Positions 62,501-63,645 of a stretch of 64,000 nucleotides of DNA are shown one piece after another (the first letter of the stretch is position 1; every line of letters starts with the position of its first letter). The position numbers and the translations under genes were made by a program. The notes beneath the pieces were generated by a model. That model saw only the letters and a program-made list of their open reading frames with translations, searched no databases and was not told the origin of the DNA. Source of the stretch: Ixodes scapularis (taxonomy: Eukaryota; Arthropoda; Arachnida; Ixodida; Ixodidae); contig NW_024609846.1 in the NCBI RefSeq assembly GCF_016920785.2, positions 104,770,831 to 104,834,830 of the forward strand, read 5' to 3'.

Positions 62501-63645
62501 TCCACATTAGACAACTTCTTGGCCTGAGGAACAAACTTAATTTTGTTTTGAGTTGTCACGTGCTGGCTAAGCAATCCACAATAAAAACTTTTTAAAGATA
62601 AATAATCTTATGTCATACATTTCATAGATGTTTCATGTGTGGCATACCTGCTGATGATCAGTAGGCCTACTGTAAAATACTGGGCAGGCACCCACTCAAA
62701 ATTTGGAAATAATCACGAAAAAATGAGGGATGGGCGCTTCACCGGTCATCAATGTTGTATATACAGTCGAATCTCGTTAATTTAAACTATCTTAATTCAA
62801 ACTTGCGGATAATTCAAACTAACATACAGGTCCCATCCTCTGCGTCTAGTCGAATCTCGTTAATTCGAACTCGAGGGGGACCAAAAATTTGTTTTAATAA
62901 AGCAAAGTTTGAATTAGTACCGGGAGTTTCCTCCCATAGAGACCCATAGGATGGGACCTTCACATTGGTTTGAATTATCTGCAAGTTTGAATTAAGAGAG
63001 TTTGAATAATTGAGATTTGACTGTATACGCAAGGAAACTCCCAGTAATTCAAACTTTGCTTTATTAAAAAAAATTTTCGGTCCCCCTCGAGTTTGAATTA
63101 ACAAGATTCAAATATAAATGTACTGTGCATATTCTCTGAAATCTTACAAACTTGGAAATTGGCGCTTAGTGTAGAATGGGCGAATGCGCAATATTCTATG
63201 GTACGTAGGAAAAATCATCAAATATCTGCTTTGTATGTGTAGCCATACATATGGCAAAACATAATTTTATCTTGCGTCATATTTAGATGAATTTCTGATA
63301 ATTCGAACTTCATAATTTGTGGTTTTCTGGAGTTTGAATTAATGAGAAGCTACTGTAATCTGCCATAATTAGCAAATGAACAGTTACATGAAGATTTCAC
63401 TCAGCCATTTATGCTCTCAGTAAAACATAATGACTTGCTTGAGAAGAAACGAGTCATTCTGTCTTTTTGAGGTCATAATGATTGCGACAAAAGACGGTGA
63501 GACCGCCACTACTTACCCTGAACGCATCCCCTGTTCTTGTCATATGGGTCACCGGTATAGAGGGCATTCTTCGGACATCCACACTGCCTCTTGTGGTTGA
63601 CAACAGTACAGGCAGCATTGGGGCCACAAGGTTCTTCGCATGGAT
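1587..63645 (-). CDS. dpy: Dumpy-like giant EGF/DPY extracellular-matrix protein gene, internal part, 71 coding exons
   Basis: Partial gene on the minus strand; start and stop codons lie outside the window. Joining the 71 exons listed below gives 8229 bp (2743 codons) without a stop, all with phase-1 borders and GT-AG introns. The product is a chain of EGF modules (pattern DPCxxxxxCGxNAxCxxxNHxxxCxC with a GxP turn) alternating with four-cysteine modules of about 21 residues (GCRxDxxCPxDxxCxxxxC). That second pattern is the DPY module known from Drosophila Dumpy, a huge membrane-anchored fibre protein linking epidermis to cuticle and tendon. Four cbEGF modules (DIDEC, DINEC twice, DVDEC) carry the C-x-N-x4-F/Y-x-C-x-C hydroxylation motif. 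By analogy the protein is secreted and acts in apical matrix or cuticle attachment. DPY modules (about 56) outnumber EGF modules (about 31), the reverse of what is reported for Drosophila. Fibrillin-like or Notch-like names are possible database labels, but the DPY modules argue against them. The family call is good; one-to-one orthology is not shown. Confidence 0.72.
2248..2506. mobile_element. Possible hAT-type MITE
   Basis: The ends read AGGGGTTCCTAAA and TTTAGGGAACC, an imperfect terminal inverted repeat of a kind common in hAT MITEs. No target duplication could be confirmed. Confidence 0.3.
3056..3302. repeat. Degenerate AATTC/CTTAATT minisatellite
   Basis: It begins with near-identical units of CTTAATGTGCTGAGTCATCC and decays into irregular repeats of CTTAATTCC and CTTAATTCGCC. 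Confidence 0.75.
3508..3636 (-). CDS. e02: NC module (six-cysteine EGF-like)
   Basis: 129 bp. NCSTTNPCAINEECVY then GFCVCPRGYRLQPNGVCR. Close paralogue of e07, with the same length. Contains an NCS sequon. Donor GTGAGA. Confidence 0.88.
3741..3917. mobile_element. Tc1/mariner (pogo/Tigger-like) MITE, 177 bp
   Basis: Terminal inverted repeats CAGTAAAACCTCGTTATAAC and GTTATAACGAGGTTTTACTG, flanked by TA on both sides (3739-3740, 3918-3919). Too short to encode transposase; AT-rich interior. Confidence 0.8.
3985..4512 (+). mobile_element. tRNA-derived SINE-like repeat, copy 1
   Basis: Positions 4066-4131 resemble a tRNA, with a B-box-like GGGTTTGAATTC. Downstream is a tail with CACGCGTAACGTCACGTTACACGTG and CGACCAATCAGG. 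The tail is shared with the copy at 11231-11682, so the two form one family. Confidence 0.65.
4590..4680. repeat. 36-bp tandem repeat, about 2.5 units
   Basis: GGTGCAAAGCGGTGAAGATT and its near-copies recur at about 36-bp spacing. Confidence 0.7.
5009..5116 (-). CDS. e03: CP module (CPGNLLC)
   Basis: 108 bp. GCPHEFQCPGNLLCLDNGYC then GCPSVFHRKYDYCI. A short six-cysteine module seen only here and in e08. Donor GTAAGT. Confidence 0.85.
5290..5409 (-). CDS. e04: EGF
   Basis: 120 bp. PCLSADACGEYARC..SHRPTCECPPGYSGNPQVYC. Paralogue of e09 in the repeated cassette. Confidence 0.88.
5624..5707 (-). CDS. e05: DPY, cassette subtype
   Basis: 84 bp. GECTRDTDCATNKACDVYLL then KCY. The loop between cysteines 3 and 4 is six residues, as in e01 and e10. 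Here an intron separates it from the cbEGF in e06. Confidence 0.85.
5808..5930 (-). CDS. e06: cbEGF
   Basis: 123 bp. DINECEQHPFPCAHGAQC with hydroxylation motif CYNNIGSYQCTC. Donor GTGAGT. Confidence 0.9.
6078..6206 (-). CDS. e07: NC module (six-cysteine EGF-like)
   Basis: 129 bp. NCTTTNPCAENQECVY..GFCVCPKGFVLMPNGICR, very similar to e02. NCT sequon. Confidence 0.88.
6383..6487 (-). CDS. e08: CP module (CPGNLQC)
   Basis: 105 bp. PCIHHHECPGNLQCLGDRCG then CPKPFLQRNYFCI; pairs with e03. Donor GTACGT. Confidence 0.83.
6488..7062. other. Intron e09/e08
   Basis: AT-rich; no repeat or exon recognised. Confidence 0.5.
7063..7182 (-). CDS. e09: EGF
   Basis: 120 bp. DACLKPGVCGRGAEC..YHRPECYCPSGLRGNPNVEC. 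First part of the cassette copy that continues to e05. Confidence 0.88.
7183..8022. other. Intron e10/e09 with C homopolymer
   Basis: Contains a run of more than 20 C at about 7612-7635 preceded by a G-rich stretch (7585-7600). No gene seen. Confidence 0.5.
8023..8229 (-). CDS. e10: cbEGF + DPY
   Basis: 207 bp. DINECLHGLGPCAHGATC, motif CSNLPGSYKCSC, then GCTRDTDC..EACNTLTEQCY. By my count 65 of 68 complete codons end in G or C. Most upstream member of the cassette region. Confidence 0.9.
8230..8818. other. Intron e11/e10
   Basis: No exon or clear repeat seen. Confidence 0.45.
8819..8890 (-). CDS. e11: DPY
   Basis: 72 bp. PLPECTEDRHCGTGYVCVNE then KCK; four cysteines. Last DPY before the cassette region. 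Confidence 0.85.
8987..9169 (-). CDS. e12: DPY + EGF
   Basis: 183 bp. GCRSDDNCFFDKVCINGHCQ, then DPCSLGGVCGINTQC..CECLPGYTGNP. One of ten 183-bp exons (63 + 120). Donor GTGAGT. Confidence 0.9.
9876..10692. mobile_element. hAT-type non-autonomous element, 817 bp
   Basis: Ends TAGGGTAACCACC and GGTGGTCACCCTA are inverted repeats, and the 8-bp sequence TGACCAAC flanks both sides (9868-9875 and 10693-10700). An 8-bp duplication is typical of hAT elements. No transposase frame is visible. The interior has short palindromes near 10260-10340 and repeated GCGGGAC motifs. Confidence 0.78.
10782..10853 (-). CDS. e13: DPY
   Basis: 72 bp. GSCRRDEECGFGAICISSRC then V. Its frame is easily missed because a longer overlapping frame is also open. 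Confidence 0.83.
10946..11128 (-). CDS. e14: DPY + EGF
   Basis: 183 bp. GCRSDANCPSDLACIQNWCQ, then NPCHRSGICGRDAFC..CSCEHGFTGDPNIAC. Confidence 0.9.
11231..11682 (+). mobile_element. tRNA-derived SINE-like repeat, copy 2
   Basis: Same family as 3985-4512. tRNA-like part at about 11311-11375 with B box GGTTTGAATCC. This copy begins with AACGCGATAGCG and ends with ACGCTATCGCGTT, so its ends are also inverted repeats. Confidence 0.65.
11787..11861 (-). CDS. e15: DPY
   Basis: 75 bp. PPPECNRDDECPYGRICEQH then KCI. The short prolines before the first cysteine recur in e15, e17, e19 and e21. Confidence 0.85.
11915..12290. repeat. Dispersed repeat R, copy 1, interrupted by a minisatellite
   Basis: Shares GCTCGTAGATGGCGGTAGCT and the ending CTAGCCCTTAAAAGCTCCGC with copies at 22335-22760 and 51460-51785. 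The CTAGGACGACCTCAAGGACG minisatellite at 11965-12108 lies inside it. Confidence 0.6.
11965..12108. repeat. GACGACCTCAAG minisatellite
   Basis: Irregular 12-24 bp units built on CTAGGACGAC and CTCAAGGACGA. Confidence 0.75.
12367..12549 (-). CDS. e16: DPY + EGF
   Basis: 183 bp. GCRNNENCPFLEVCLRNVCQ, then DPCKVYGACGINAVC..CACLPDHTGDPKHHC. Confidence 0.9.
12550..13949. other. Intron e17/e16, 1.4 kb
   Basis: No module exon or transposon ends recognised; mixed composition. Confidence 0.45.
13950..14024 (-). CDS. e17: DPY
   Basis: 75 bp. REPGPCFHDTDCAVGNICNQ then GNCI. Donor GTAAGT directly after the TGC ATA C end. Confidence 0.85.
14152..14334 (-). CDS. e18: DPY + EGF
   Basis: 183 bp. GCRHDNNCPDEKACVNGQCQ, then YVCSLPNICGLNAEC..CSCPSGFQGDAQIEC. 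Confidence 0.9.
14565..14639 (-). CDS. e19: DPY
   Basis: 75 bp. EPKPECTRDSECLTGFICDN then NRCI. Donor GTATGG. Confidence 0.85.
14952..15134 (-). CDS. e20: DPY + EGF
   Basis: 183 bp. GCRTDERCTSDEACVNGICQ, then NPCGVFGACGRNALC..CSCLPGHRGNPNVVC. Confidence 0.9.
15135..15783. other. Intron e21/e20 with GC-rich block
   Basis: 15300-15560 is much richer in CG than nearby introns and has overlapping open frames on both strands, none with a recognisable domain. It may be a decayed mobile element. Confidence 0.4.
15784..15864 (-). CDS. e21: DPY
   Basis: 81 bp. PPEPPKECQIDTDCALRHVC then ESYKCI, with a longer proline-rich lead. Confidence 0.85.
15865..16323. other. Intron e22/e21
   Basis: Nothing recognised. 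Confidence 0.45.
16324..16506 (-). CDS. e22: DPY + EGF, weak donor
   Basis: 183 bp. GCRTDDQCLPSESCHRGKCQ, then NLCKLPGTCGINALC..CSCERGFIGDPRIEC. The donor is GTTGGT, poorer than its neighbours. It is chosen because it keeps phase 1 and the family length; the next GT would shift the frame. Confidence 0.85.
16730..16801 (-). CDS. e23: DPY
   Basis: 72 bp. REEGCKRDSECTFGQICENH then LCI. Confidence 0.85.
17194..17448 (-). CDS. e24: DPY + DPY + EGF, fused exon
   Basis: 255 bp, exactly 72 + 183. RQDYCYHDSDCPIGRICEKG, then DACRTDDACPFDKACIRNRC, then NPCSFPGVCGINADC..CICLPGLTGNPDVHC. It replaces the usual two-exon pair, so one intron present elsewhere is absent here. Confidence 0.9.
18516..19933. 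mobile_element. hAT-type non-autonomous element, 1418 bp
   Basis: Ends TAGAGGTGTGCGAATATC and GAATATTCGCACACCCCTA are inverted, flanked by the perfect 8-bp duplication CTAAAAAG (18508-18515 and 19934-19941). Subterminal arrays of GAATCGAATC occur at both ends. The core has three related units of about 90-115 bp around GGCGGGTCGGCAAGCC (about 18852, 18940, 19055) and a run of about 28 G at 19216. No transposase frame. Confidence 0.85.
20029..20208 (-). CDS. e25: DPY + EGF
   Basis: 180 bp. GCRSDGNCPFDQACISRQCQ, then NPCNYGHCGKNAKC..CTCPSGLSGDPNIEC. One residue shorter between the first EGF cysteines than its relatives. Confidence 0.9.
20209..20901. other. Intron e26/e25
   Basis: AT-rich; nothing recognised. 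Confidence 0.45.
20902..20982 (-). CDS. e26: DPY
   Basis: 81 bp. VKPAPECIHDRDCYVGKICE then SHVCV. Confidence 0.85.
22115..22260 (+). pseudogene. Possible P2X7 C-terminal-like zinc-domain remnant
   Basis: One frame reads CKCGQCVVLP; the next frame continues SRECLCWREID and then STGCITT. Together these resemble the CxCGxC..CCRE..CIT pattern of the P2X7 C-terminal domain found in many arthropod repeats. A frameshift separates the halves. The similarity is judged by eye. Confidence 0.35.
22258..22330 (+). repeat. tRNA-like SINE head
   Basis: A box TAGCTCAGTGG and B box GGTTCAATTCC are both present with an anticodon-arm-like GTCCGCTTCACGCGCAGCGGAC. The T stem has mismatches and no acceptor stem closes, so it is not a working tRNA gene. 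Confidence 0.6.
22335..22760. repeat. Dispersed repeat R, copy 2 (inverted relative to copies 1 and 3)
   Basis: Begins TTTTTACAGCGGAGCCGTTA, has ATAAATGGCGGTAGCTGTCC and ends CTTCACGAGAGTGGAAAGGT. Confidence 0.6.
22807..23085 (-). pseudogene. THAP zinc-finger domain fragment
   Basis: 92-residue frame starting MKSCLTCPAF. The THAP signature C-x2-C (CLTC), then HKFPKD, then WDQWLAAI, then C-x2-H (VCSLHF) is visible. THAP domains are DNA-binding zinc fingers found in P-element transposases and in domesticated derivatives. The frame ends in a T-rich stretch with no further domain, so it is a fragment or a first exon of a transposon gene. It lies within the TTAA-bounded element. Confidence 0.65.
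23665..23847 (-). CDS. e27: DPY + EGF
   Basis: 183 bp. GCRSDADCTFDKACINTQCT, then NPCHIQNSCGQNADC..CTCRSGYEGNPYDYC. Donor GTGACT. Confidence 0.88.
23998..24063 (-). CDS. e28: DPY
   Basis: 66 bp. DGCLSDSACNPGEICERRKC then T. The 16 kb intron full of transposons lies upstream of it (24064-40247). Confidence 0.85.
24242..24276. repeat. Perfect 14-bp hairpin
   Basis: CACTGATCTCTATG and its exact inverse CATAGAGATCAGTG are separated by seven bases. Confidence 0.8.
24625..24830. other. GC-rich GCC/CCG-repeat block
   Basis: Many GCCGCCGC motifs between AT-rich flanks; no coding domain recognised. Confidence 0.5.
24851..26388 (-). mobile_element. LINE family A, 3' part (copy 1)
   Basis: Minus-strand non-LTR retrotransposon. 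The frame at 25300-26388 encodes the region after the RT palm: SMICGREGEELGLEFSSEKS-type thumb, VMVPGLTFGNAVLC, GRLALGAHCKTPNQGVQGDM, and a terminal zinc-binding CTACGEEDETAEHLILYC. The 3' end carries AATAAAG followed by a TTA-repeat tail at 24853-24875. The palm half lies at 28449-28640, beyond an inserted second LINE. A second copy is at 37436-38990. The clade was not resolved. Confidence 0.8.
26389..28444 (-). mobile_element. LINE family B (CR1/Jockey-like), inserted in family A
   Basis: 5'-truncated non-LTR retrotransposon of 2056 bp. RT motifs in order: SYRPVSVTSILCRTFERML, QHGFRPGRSCETAL, LDYSNAFDTLDH, SSGVPQGSVLGPTLFSVYVN, IQYADDTTILS, LGVTL. The frame is open from the 5' junction to a stop at 26886 and would give about 519 residues of RT and C-terminal region; no endonuclease remains. 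The 3' UTR is GC-rich with a G run, then an ATT-repeat tail. The 4-bp TGTT (26385-26388 and 28445-28448) flanks it as a short target duplication. Confidence 0.88.
28449..28640 (-). mobile_element. LINE family A, RT palm fragment (copy 1, 5' part)
   Basis: Encodes QGCPLSPLVFMLYLRGLEDR and GLMYADDIVLMAQNIEE. The frame continues into the 24851-26388 fragment once family B is removed. The element stops abruptly at the QGCPLSP motif, so it was 5' truncated. Confidence 0.8.
28641..29734. other. Unassigned part of the giant intron
   Basis: GC-rich start, then mixed sequence. A 191-codon minus-strand frame at 29227-29802 overlaps the inverted-repeat arm; no domain recognised, probably transposon-derived. 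Confidence 0.4.
29735..29885. repeat. Inverted-repeat arm, left partner of 34990-35165
   Basis: ACGAGGTAGAGGGGCTTAGA, GATAAACCGG, TACGCAAATGTGACCAC and TGACGTCACAGG all recur in inverse order and strand at 35165-34990. Confidence 0.7.
30729..30981. mobile_element. MITE with TATAGACCTTTTCC ends, 253 bp
   Basis: The two ends form an inverted repeat of about 60 bp: TATAGACCTTTTCCACAAGG and CCTTGCGGAAAAGGTCTATA, continuing through GCGCCGCCATCTTGAATTG and CACTTCCAGTATGGGCGA. No coding capacity. Confidence 0.8.
32580..33600 (-). pseudogene. Decayed Ty3/Gypsy-like gag
   Basis: Minus-strand remnants in shifting frames. One reads DVKDWIEQYDSVAHHIGW, another ENHGSSLTSWEVCKIELKRA, a third IHDIIHDVVWEEIRKLL, and near 32640 a zinc-knuckle start CYHC followed in another frame by EADHVY. 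This order matches gag proteins of LTR retrotransposons common in ticks. At least one stop and several frameshifts show it is dead. No RT, integrase or paired LTRs were found. Confidence 0.55.
34326..34559. repeat. 117-bp tandem duplication
   Basis: CACCTGTGCTCCGTGAAAGT starts two units (34326 and 34443) that also share GGAACTACCAGCTTCAAGGC. Confidence 0.85.
34990..35165. repeat. Inverted-repeat arm, right partner of 29735-29885
   Basis: Reverse complement of the left arm with scattered differences. Confidence 0.7.
35785..37005. mobile_element. Foldback element, 1.2 kb near-palindrome
   Basis: Ends AACGCAGTGTCTAGCGTTA and TAACGCTAGACACTGGGTT are inverted. Inside them GTCCGAC-GTAACTTTAATTTTC subrepeats occur inverted on both sides, and the inner arms (about 36230-36350 and 36510-36620) match again, sharing GAAAACACTGCCAAAG and TTGGTGACTTGAGTG. 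Almost the whole element can fold on itself. Confidence 0.75.
36780..36985. repeat. Tandem GTCGGACGTAACTTTAATTTT repeats
   Basis: Four to five units of about 35 bp form the right subterminal region of the foldback element. Confidence 0.75.
37436..38990 (+). mobile_element. LINE family A, copy 2, split by a mariner-like element
   Basis: Plus-strand counterpart of 24851-26388. MVPGLSFRNAVLC, GRLALGAHGNTPNEGVQGDM, then after the insertion VKSLNTKRTNQTRKLRS, KKVKATE-like KGVKETERKLWEERM, and C-terminal CDVCNRERETMEHVIL. It has internal stops and frameshifts. A-rich 3' end near 39060-39080. Confidence 0.75.
37768..38463. mobile_element. Mariner-like foldback element, 696 bp, inside LINE A copy 2
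   Basis: Ends CAGGGTGAAACAA and TTGTTTCACCCTG, flanked by TA (37766-37767 and 38464-38465). The inverted repeat runs inward for 300 bp or more, so nearly the whole element is self-complementary: CGCAGCGACGCCACCGGTC recurs inverted, as does GGCTTAGCTCCTATGGAAAC. No transposase. Confidence 0.85.
39125..39669. mobile_element. DNA-transposon MITE, 545 bp
   Basis: Ends CAGAGCCGTATATGGGGAGAG and CTCTCCCAATATACGGCTCTG are near-perfect inverted repeats of about 32 bp, extending to TTTGGTCAGT / ACTGGCCAAA. CG-rich interior without a domain. Confidence 0.78.
39935..40217. repeat. GGCCTATTGCTACT minisatellite
   Basis: About 15-bp units (TACTGGCCTATTGCT and variants) end just before the donor side of e29. 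Confidence 0.8.
40248..40514 (-). CDS. e29: DPY + EGF + DPY, fused exon
   Basis: 267 bp. GCRVDEHCPYDKACAEGSCR, NPCSLRGSCGVNALC..CTCPRDKIGDPKVRC, a threonine-rich linker (TTPSTEVVTT), then ECSTDEPCPAGFVCRHSVC. The longest exon found; downstream it borders the 16 kb intron. Confidence 0.9.
40515..41268. other. Intron e30/e29
   Basis: Nothing recognised. GTGCATTCATGTTTGAGC-like words repeat twice near 40854 and 40908. Confidence 0.4.
41269..41337 (-). CDS. e30: DPY
   Basis: 69 bp. SVECHTDSDCGLEKICISSR then CI. Donor GTACGT. Confidence 0.85.
41338..41962. other. Intron e31/e30
   Basis: AT-rich; nothing recognised. Confidence 0.45.
41963..42142 (-). CDS. e31: DPY + EGF
   Basis: 180 bp. GCRTHSDCDFFLECHDRICQ, then DPCRSGVCGANAHC..CRCPPNFQGDPKVHC. 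Confidence 0.9.
42480..42725. repeat. CCCCTCC tract and AAATTTAGCAGGAAATTTTT minisatellite
   Basis: A pyrimidine-rich CCCCTCC block (42495-42550) is followed by six to seven units of about 25 bp (CTAAATTTAGCAGGAAATTTT). Confidence 0.8.
43226..43294 (-). CDS. e32: DPY
   Basis: 69 bp. GDFCASDNDCNRGEICDNTR then CI. Confidence 0.85.
43391..43456 (-). CDS. e33: DPY
   Basis: 66 bp. PDCVANEECLPGYICVHGQC then T. The intron to e32 is only 96 bp. Confidence 0.83.
43772..43954 (-). CDS. e34: DPY + EGF
   Basis: 183 bp. GCRGDQNCPINQGCYQGQCK, then NPCTIRGACGVHADC..CFCPAGFNGNPQFEC. Confidence 0.9.
44248..44316 (-). CDS. e35: DPY
   Basis: 69 bp. KVECTTDDQCSLGKVCETNR then CF. Confidence 0.85.
44439..44507 (-). 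CDS. e36: DPY
   Basis: 69 bp. PDICSRELDCGSERSCDNGR then CI. Confidence 0.83.
   Translation of the reverse strand: MLISAAGNLTAVLKGHVTMDAA
44508..44900. other. Intron e37/e36
   Basis: Nothing recognised. Confidence 0.45.
44901..45083 (-). CDS. e37: DPY + EGF
   Basis: 183 bp. GCRSDASCPDDKSCISRQCQ, then NPCQFVGACGLNADC..CTCPPQTLGDPYSEC. Most upstream exon of the DPY+EGF kind. Confidence 0.9.
45084..45714. other. Intron e38/e37
   Basis: Nothing recognised. Confidence 0.45.
45715..45897 (-). CDS. e38: EGF + DPY (reverse order)
   Basis: 183 bp, exactly 120 + 63, but with EGF first: PCASPTACGPNAQC..CSCRSGYTGDPHVEC, then VECVIDSDCGVGKICQNYRC. It marks the switch from EGF-first exons upstream to DPY-first exons downstream. 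Confidence 0.9.
45898..46555. other. Intron e39/e38
   Basis: AT-rich; no fifth DPY exon or repeat seen. Confidence 0.45.
46556..46618 (-). CDS. e39: DPY
   Basis: 63 bp. GCRSDLDCPSTDTCINRQCI. Fourth DPY of the unit started by EGF e43. Confidence 0.85.
46701..46763 (-). CDS. e40: DPY
   Basis: 63 bp. ICTTDALCPRNHICERGLCL. The intron to e39 is 82 bp. Confidence 0.83.
46847..46909 (-). CDS. e41: DPY
   Basis: 63 bp. ACSSDNECYNNERCVEERCS. Confidence 0.83.
47001..47069 (-). CDS. e42: DPY
   Basis: 69 bp. SKDCHANDECGLGGHCEATI then CR. Donor GTGCGT. Confidence 0.83.
47366..48070 (+). mobile_element. Tigger/pogo-like dispersed element, copy 1
   Basis: Ends CAGTACACTTGCGATAATTC and GAGTTTGAATTAATGTGAGTC are inverted. 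The middle is a long hairpin (AACGGGCACCACGC with GCGTGGTGCCTGTTTT). The same sequence, including GTGTGGCATACCTGCT and GATCAGTAGGCCTA, recurs at 62335-63355. Confidence 0.75.
48328..48447 (-). CDS. e43: EGF
   Basis: 120 bp. PCASPTACGTNAIC..NHREICTCPPGLIGDAHLEC. Donor GTGGGA. Confidence 0.88.
48541..48603 (-). CDS. e44: DPY
   Basis: 63 bp. GCRADTDCPADQSCIKNHCL. The intron to e43 is 93 bp. Confidence 0.85.
48840..48965 (-). CDS. e45: DPY + DPY, fused exon
   Basis: 126 bp, exactly 2 x 63. SCSSNQDCALNERCVESRCH, then QCHRDRECFDWEICEHNFCK. Confidence 0.87.
48966..49456. other. Intron e46/e45 with CG-rich block
   Basis: 49100-49390 is CG-rich and unlike the AT-rich introns nearby. It resembles the block at 15300-15560 in words such as TTCGCGAC and GACCGAACGCCA; a shared mobile origin is possible. 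Confidence 0.35.
49457..49651 (-). CDS. e46: EGF + DPY
   Basis: 195 bp. PCEGSATCGPNAEC..CSCPATFVGRPHANVAC, then VRCTQNNECIPGHICYLGYC. Acceptor CT at 49652; donor GTACCC. Confidence 0.88.
49652..50250. other. Intron e47/e46
   Basis: AT-rich; nothing recognised. Confidence 0.45.
50251..50313 (-). CDS. e47: DPY
   Basis: 63 bp. GCRTNEQCLDHLACVSNQCR. Donor GTGGGA. Confidence 0.85.
50408..50470 (-). CDS. e48: DPY
   Basis: 63 bp. LCRTDNECHDGEVCISNKCQ. Confidence 0.85.
50564..50626 (-). CDS. e49: DPY
   Basis: 63 bp. ECSTDGDCAYGERCFNQNCY. e47, e48 and e49 are separated by introns of about 94 bp. Confidence 0.85.
50754..50825 (-). CDS. e50: DPY
   Basis: 72 bp. SSCRTTSDCGGYNYACIETR then CR; the loop before cysteine 3 is one residue longer than usual. 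Confidence 0.82.
50826..51256. other. Intron e51/e50
   Basis: AT-rich; nothing recognised. Confidence 0.45.
51257..51376 (-). CDS. e51: EGF
   Basis: 120 bp. PCDSPTACGTNAEC..SHRTECLCPHGFSGNPHTSC. Starts a unit of one EGF plus four DPY. Confidence 0.88.
51460..51785. repeat. Dispersed repeat R, copy 3
   Basis: From CAGCCTTTCCACTCTCGTGA to CCCTTAACAGCTCCGCTGTA with central TATAGATGGCGGTAGCTGTCC. Its terminal CAGCGGAGCTGT and ACAGCTCCGCTG are mutual inverses. Confidence 0.65.
52063..52125 (-). CDS. e52: DPY
   Basis: 63 bp. GCRKDEDCRYNEACVLNSCK. Donor GTGAGC. Confidence 0.85.
52235..52360 (-). CDS. e53: DPY + DPY, fused exon
   Basis: 126 bp, 2 x 63. PCATRDECAARELCVEGHCI, then GCLQDKDCLEKEICLDRNCI. 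Confidence 0.87.
52563..52800. repeat. 118-bp tandem duplication
   Basis: AAAGGATGTGCAACAAACTT starts both units (52563, 52681). They share ACTATAAAAGGAGATGT and GTCAATGAACAATAATTTAC with few differences. Confidence 0.88.
52930..53661. mobile_element. TTAA-bounded element, 732 bp
   Basis: Left TTAAAGGGCAACTCCGCT and right AGCGGAGTTGCCTTTTAA are inverted, each including TTAA. The core is CG-rich with a plus-strand frame (53124-53606) that contains VCDYCLSEF and LCRSCADVVECC, a cysteine spacing that hints at a zinc-binding remnant but matches no family I know. Confidence 0.72.
53998..54066 (-). CDS. e54: DPY
   Basis: 69 bp. PPFCDDDRACPAPMVCEKRR then CR. Confidence 0.84.
54161..54289 (-). CDS. 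e55: EGF
   Basis: 129 bp. PCSLPDTCGPDAIC..NHRPNCFCPHGFTGQP, then YNNLQGCVR. The C-terminal loop is three residues longer than in the 120-bp EGF exons. Confidence 0.87.
54732..54824 (-). CDS. e56: long DPY-like variant
   Basis: 93 bp. NECPNGDSDCPPTAACLSDH then NSTPMCK. Four cysteines with a long last loop and an NST sequon. Sister of e67, sharing the DCPPTxAC core. Confidence 0.82.
54825..56392. other. Intron e57/e56, 1.6 kb
   Basis: A 215-codon minus-strand open frame at 54863-55510 and overlapping frames lie here; none shows a domain or cysteine pattern of this gene. No repeat ends recognised. Confidence 0.4.
56393..56635 (-). CDS. e57: EGF + EGF, fused exon
   Basis: 243 bp. PCIMRRGCGANAVC..CRCRDGYEGDPVSGC, then a divergent EGF IDYCIKQNPCHNSAIC..CECPPEKHIGNP. 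The only exon with two plain EGF modules and no DPY. Confidence 0.88.
56636..57370. other. Intron e58/e57
   Basis: AT-rich; nothing recognised. Confidence 0.45.
57371..57433 (-). CDS. e58: DPY
   Basis: 63 bp. DCFKHEDCRSNRICNEHKCV. Confidence 0.84.
57512..57637 (-). CDS. e59: EGF
   Basis: 126 bp. PCENILCGRNAVC..KHSAVCQCLEGYVGDP, then LDQRVGCIK. Donor GTACTT. Confidence 0.86.
57739..57819 (-). CDS. e60: DPY-like variant
   Basis: 81 bp. RCFTNSECTENQVCKSSDRG then YDSCG. The last loop is nine residues instead of about four. Confidence 0.8.
57918..57983 (-). CDS. e61: DPY
   Basis: 66 bp. ICRSNSDCPDQFRCVTGNCE then P. Donor GTATGT. Confidence 0.83.
58019..58047. repeat. CT microsatellite
   Basis: About a dozen CT dinucleotides inside a short intron. 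Confidence 0.9.
58119..58181 (-). CDS. e62: DPY
   Basis: 63 bp. YCQSNRECGSNEICEDGRCR. Only 6 of 20 complete codons end in G or C by my count, unlike e10. Confidence 0.84.
58371..58439 (-). CDS. e63: DPY
   Basis: 69 bp. IPCSSDNGCPVGEFCYKGLC then R. Confidence 0.83.
58523..58639 (-). CDS. e64: EGF
   Basis: 117 bp. SCQSNAKCGVNTIC..DHQAICRCKDGFRGNPSTGC. Confidence 0.86.
58640..59273. other. Intron e65/e64
   Basis: Nothing recognised. Confidence 0.45.
59274..59336 (-). CDS. e65: DPY
   Basis: 63 bp. ECTHDEECRSTHICIRNKCV. Confidence 0.84.
59337..59820. other. Intron e66/e65
   Basis: Nothing recognised. Confidence 0.45.
59821..59940 (-). CDS. e66: EGF
   Basis: 120 bp. LCEDPTTCGINANC..NHKAVCACKPGYTGNPKIRC. 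NCS sequon. Confidence 0.87.
60061..60150 (-). CDS. e67: long DPY-like variant
   Basis: 90 bp. NICYSGNADCPPTSACIDIN then GTPYCR. Same core as e56. Confidence 0.82.
60151..60571. other. Intron e68/e67
   Basis: Nothing recognised. Confidence 0.45.
60572..60700 (-). CDS. e68: cbEGF
   Basis: 129 bp. DVDECKQHPCHYTALC with hydroxylation motif CENNLGSYICRC, ending at an asparagine-glycine-rich tail. The only cbEGF upstream of the downstream cassette region. Confidence 0.88.
60832..60945 (-). CDS. e69: EGF
   Basis: 114 bp. PCDRVQCGPHGTC..NRQAFCECKLGYENNGRLNC. Lacks the GNP/GDP turn of most copies. Confidence 0.86.
61036..61098 (-). CDS. e70: DPY
   Basis: 63 bp. DCLHDTDCPLNQECVNFVCE. Confidence 0.84.
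61099..62334. other. First half of intron e71/e70
   Basis: AT-rich, with a short palindromic region at about 61967-62002 (GTAGGAATGCAAAAGCATTCCTAC). No exon seen. Confidence 0.45.
62335..63355 (+). mobile_element. Tigger/pogo-like dispersed element, copy 2, with nested MITEs
   Basis: Homologous to 47366-48070 on both sides of an interruption: the left part ends near GATCAGTAGGCCTACTG and the right part resumes at AAATCATCAAATATCTGCTT. Confidence 0.75.
62763..63124. mobile_element. Nested pogo/Tigger-like MITEs
   Basis: CAGTCGAATCTCGTTAATTT at the left pairs with a TTGAGATTTGACTG end near 63020. A second inverted pair (GGGGGACCAAAAATTTG / AAATTTTCGGTCCCCCTCGAG) is interleaved, so at least two insertions overlap here. 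Confidence 0.65.
63517..63645 (-). CDS. e71: EGF (first exon in window)
   Basis: 129 bp. PCEEPCGPNAAC..NHKRQCGCPKNALYTGDP, then YDKNRGCVQ. The gene continues upstream beyond the window. Confidence 0.86.
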
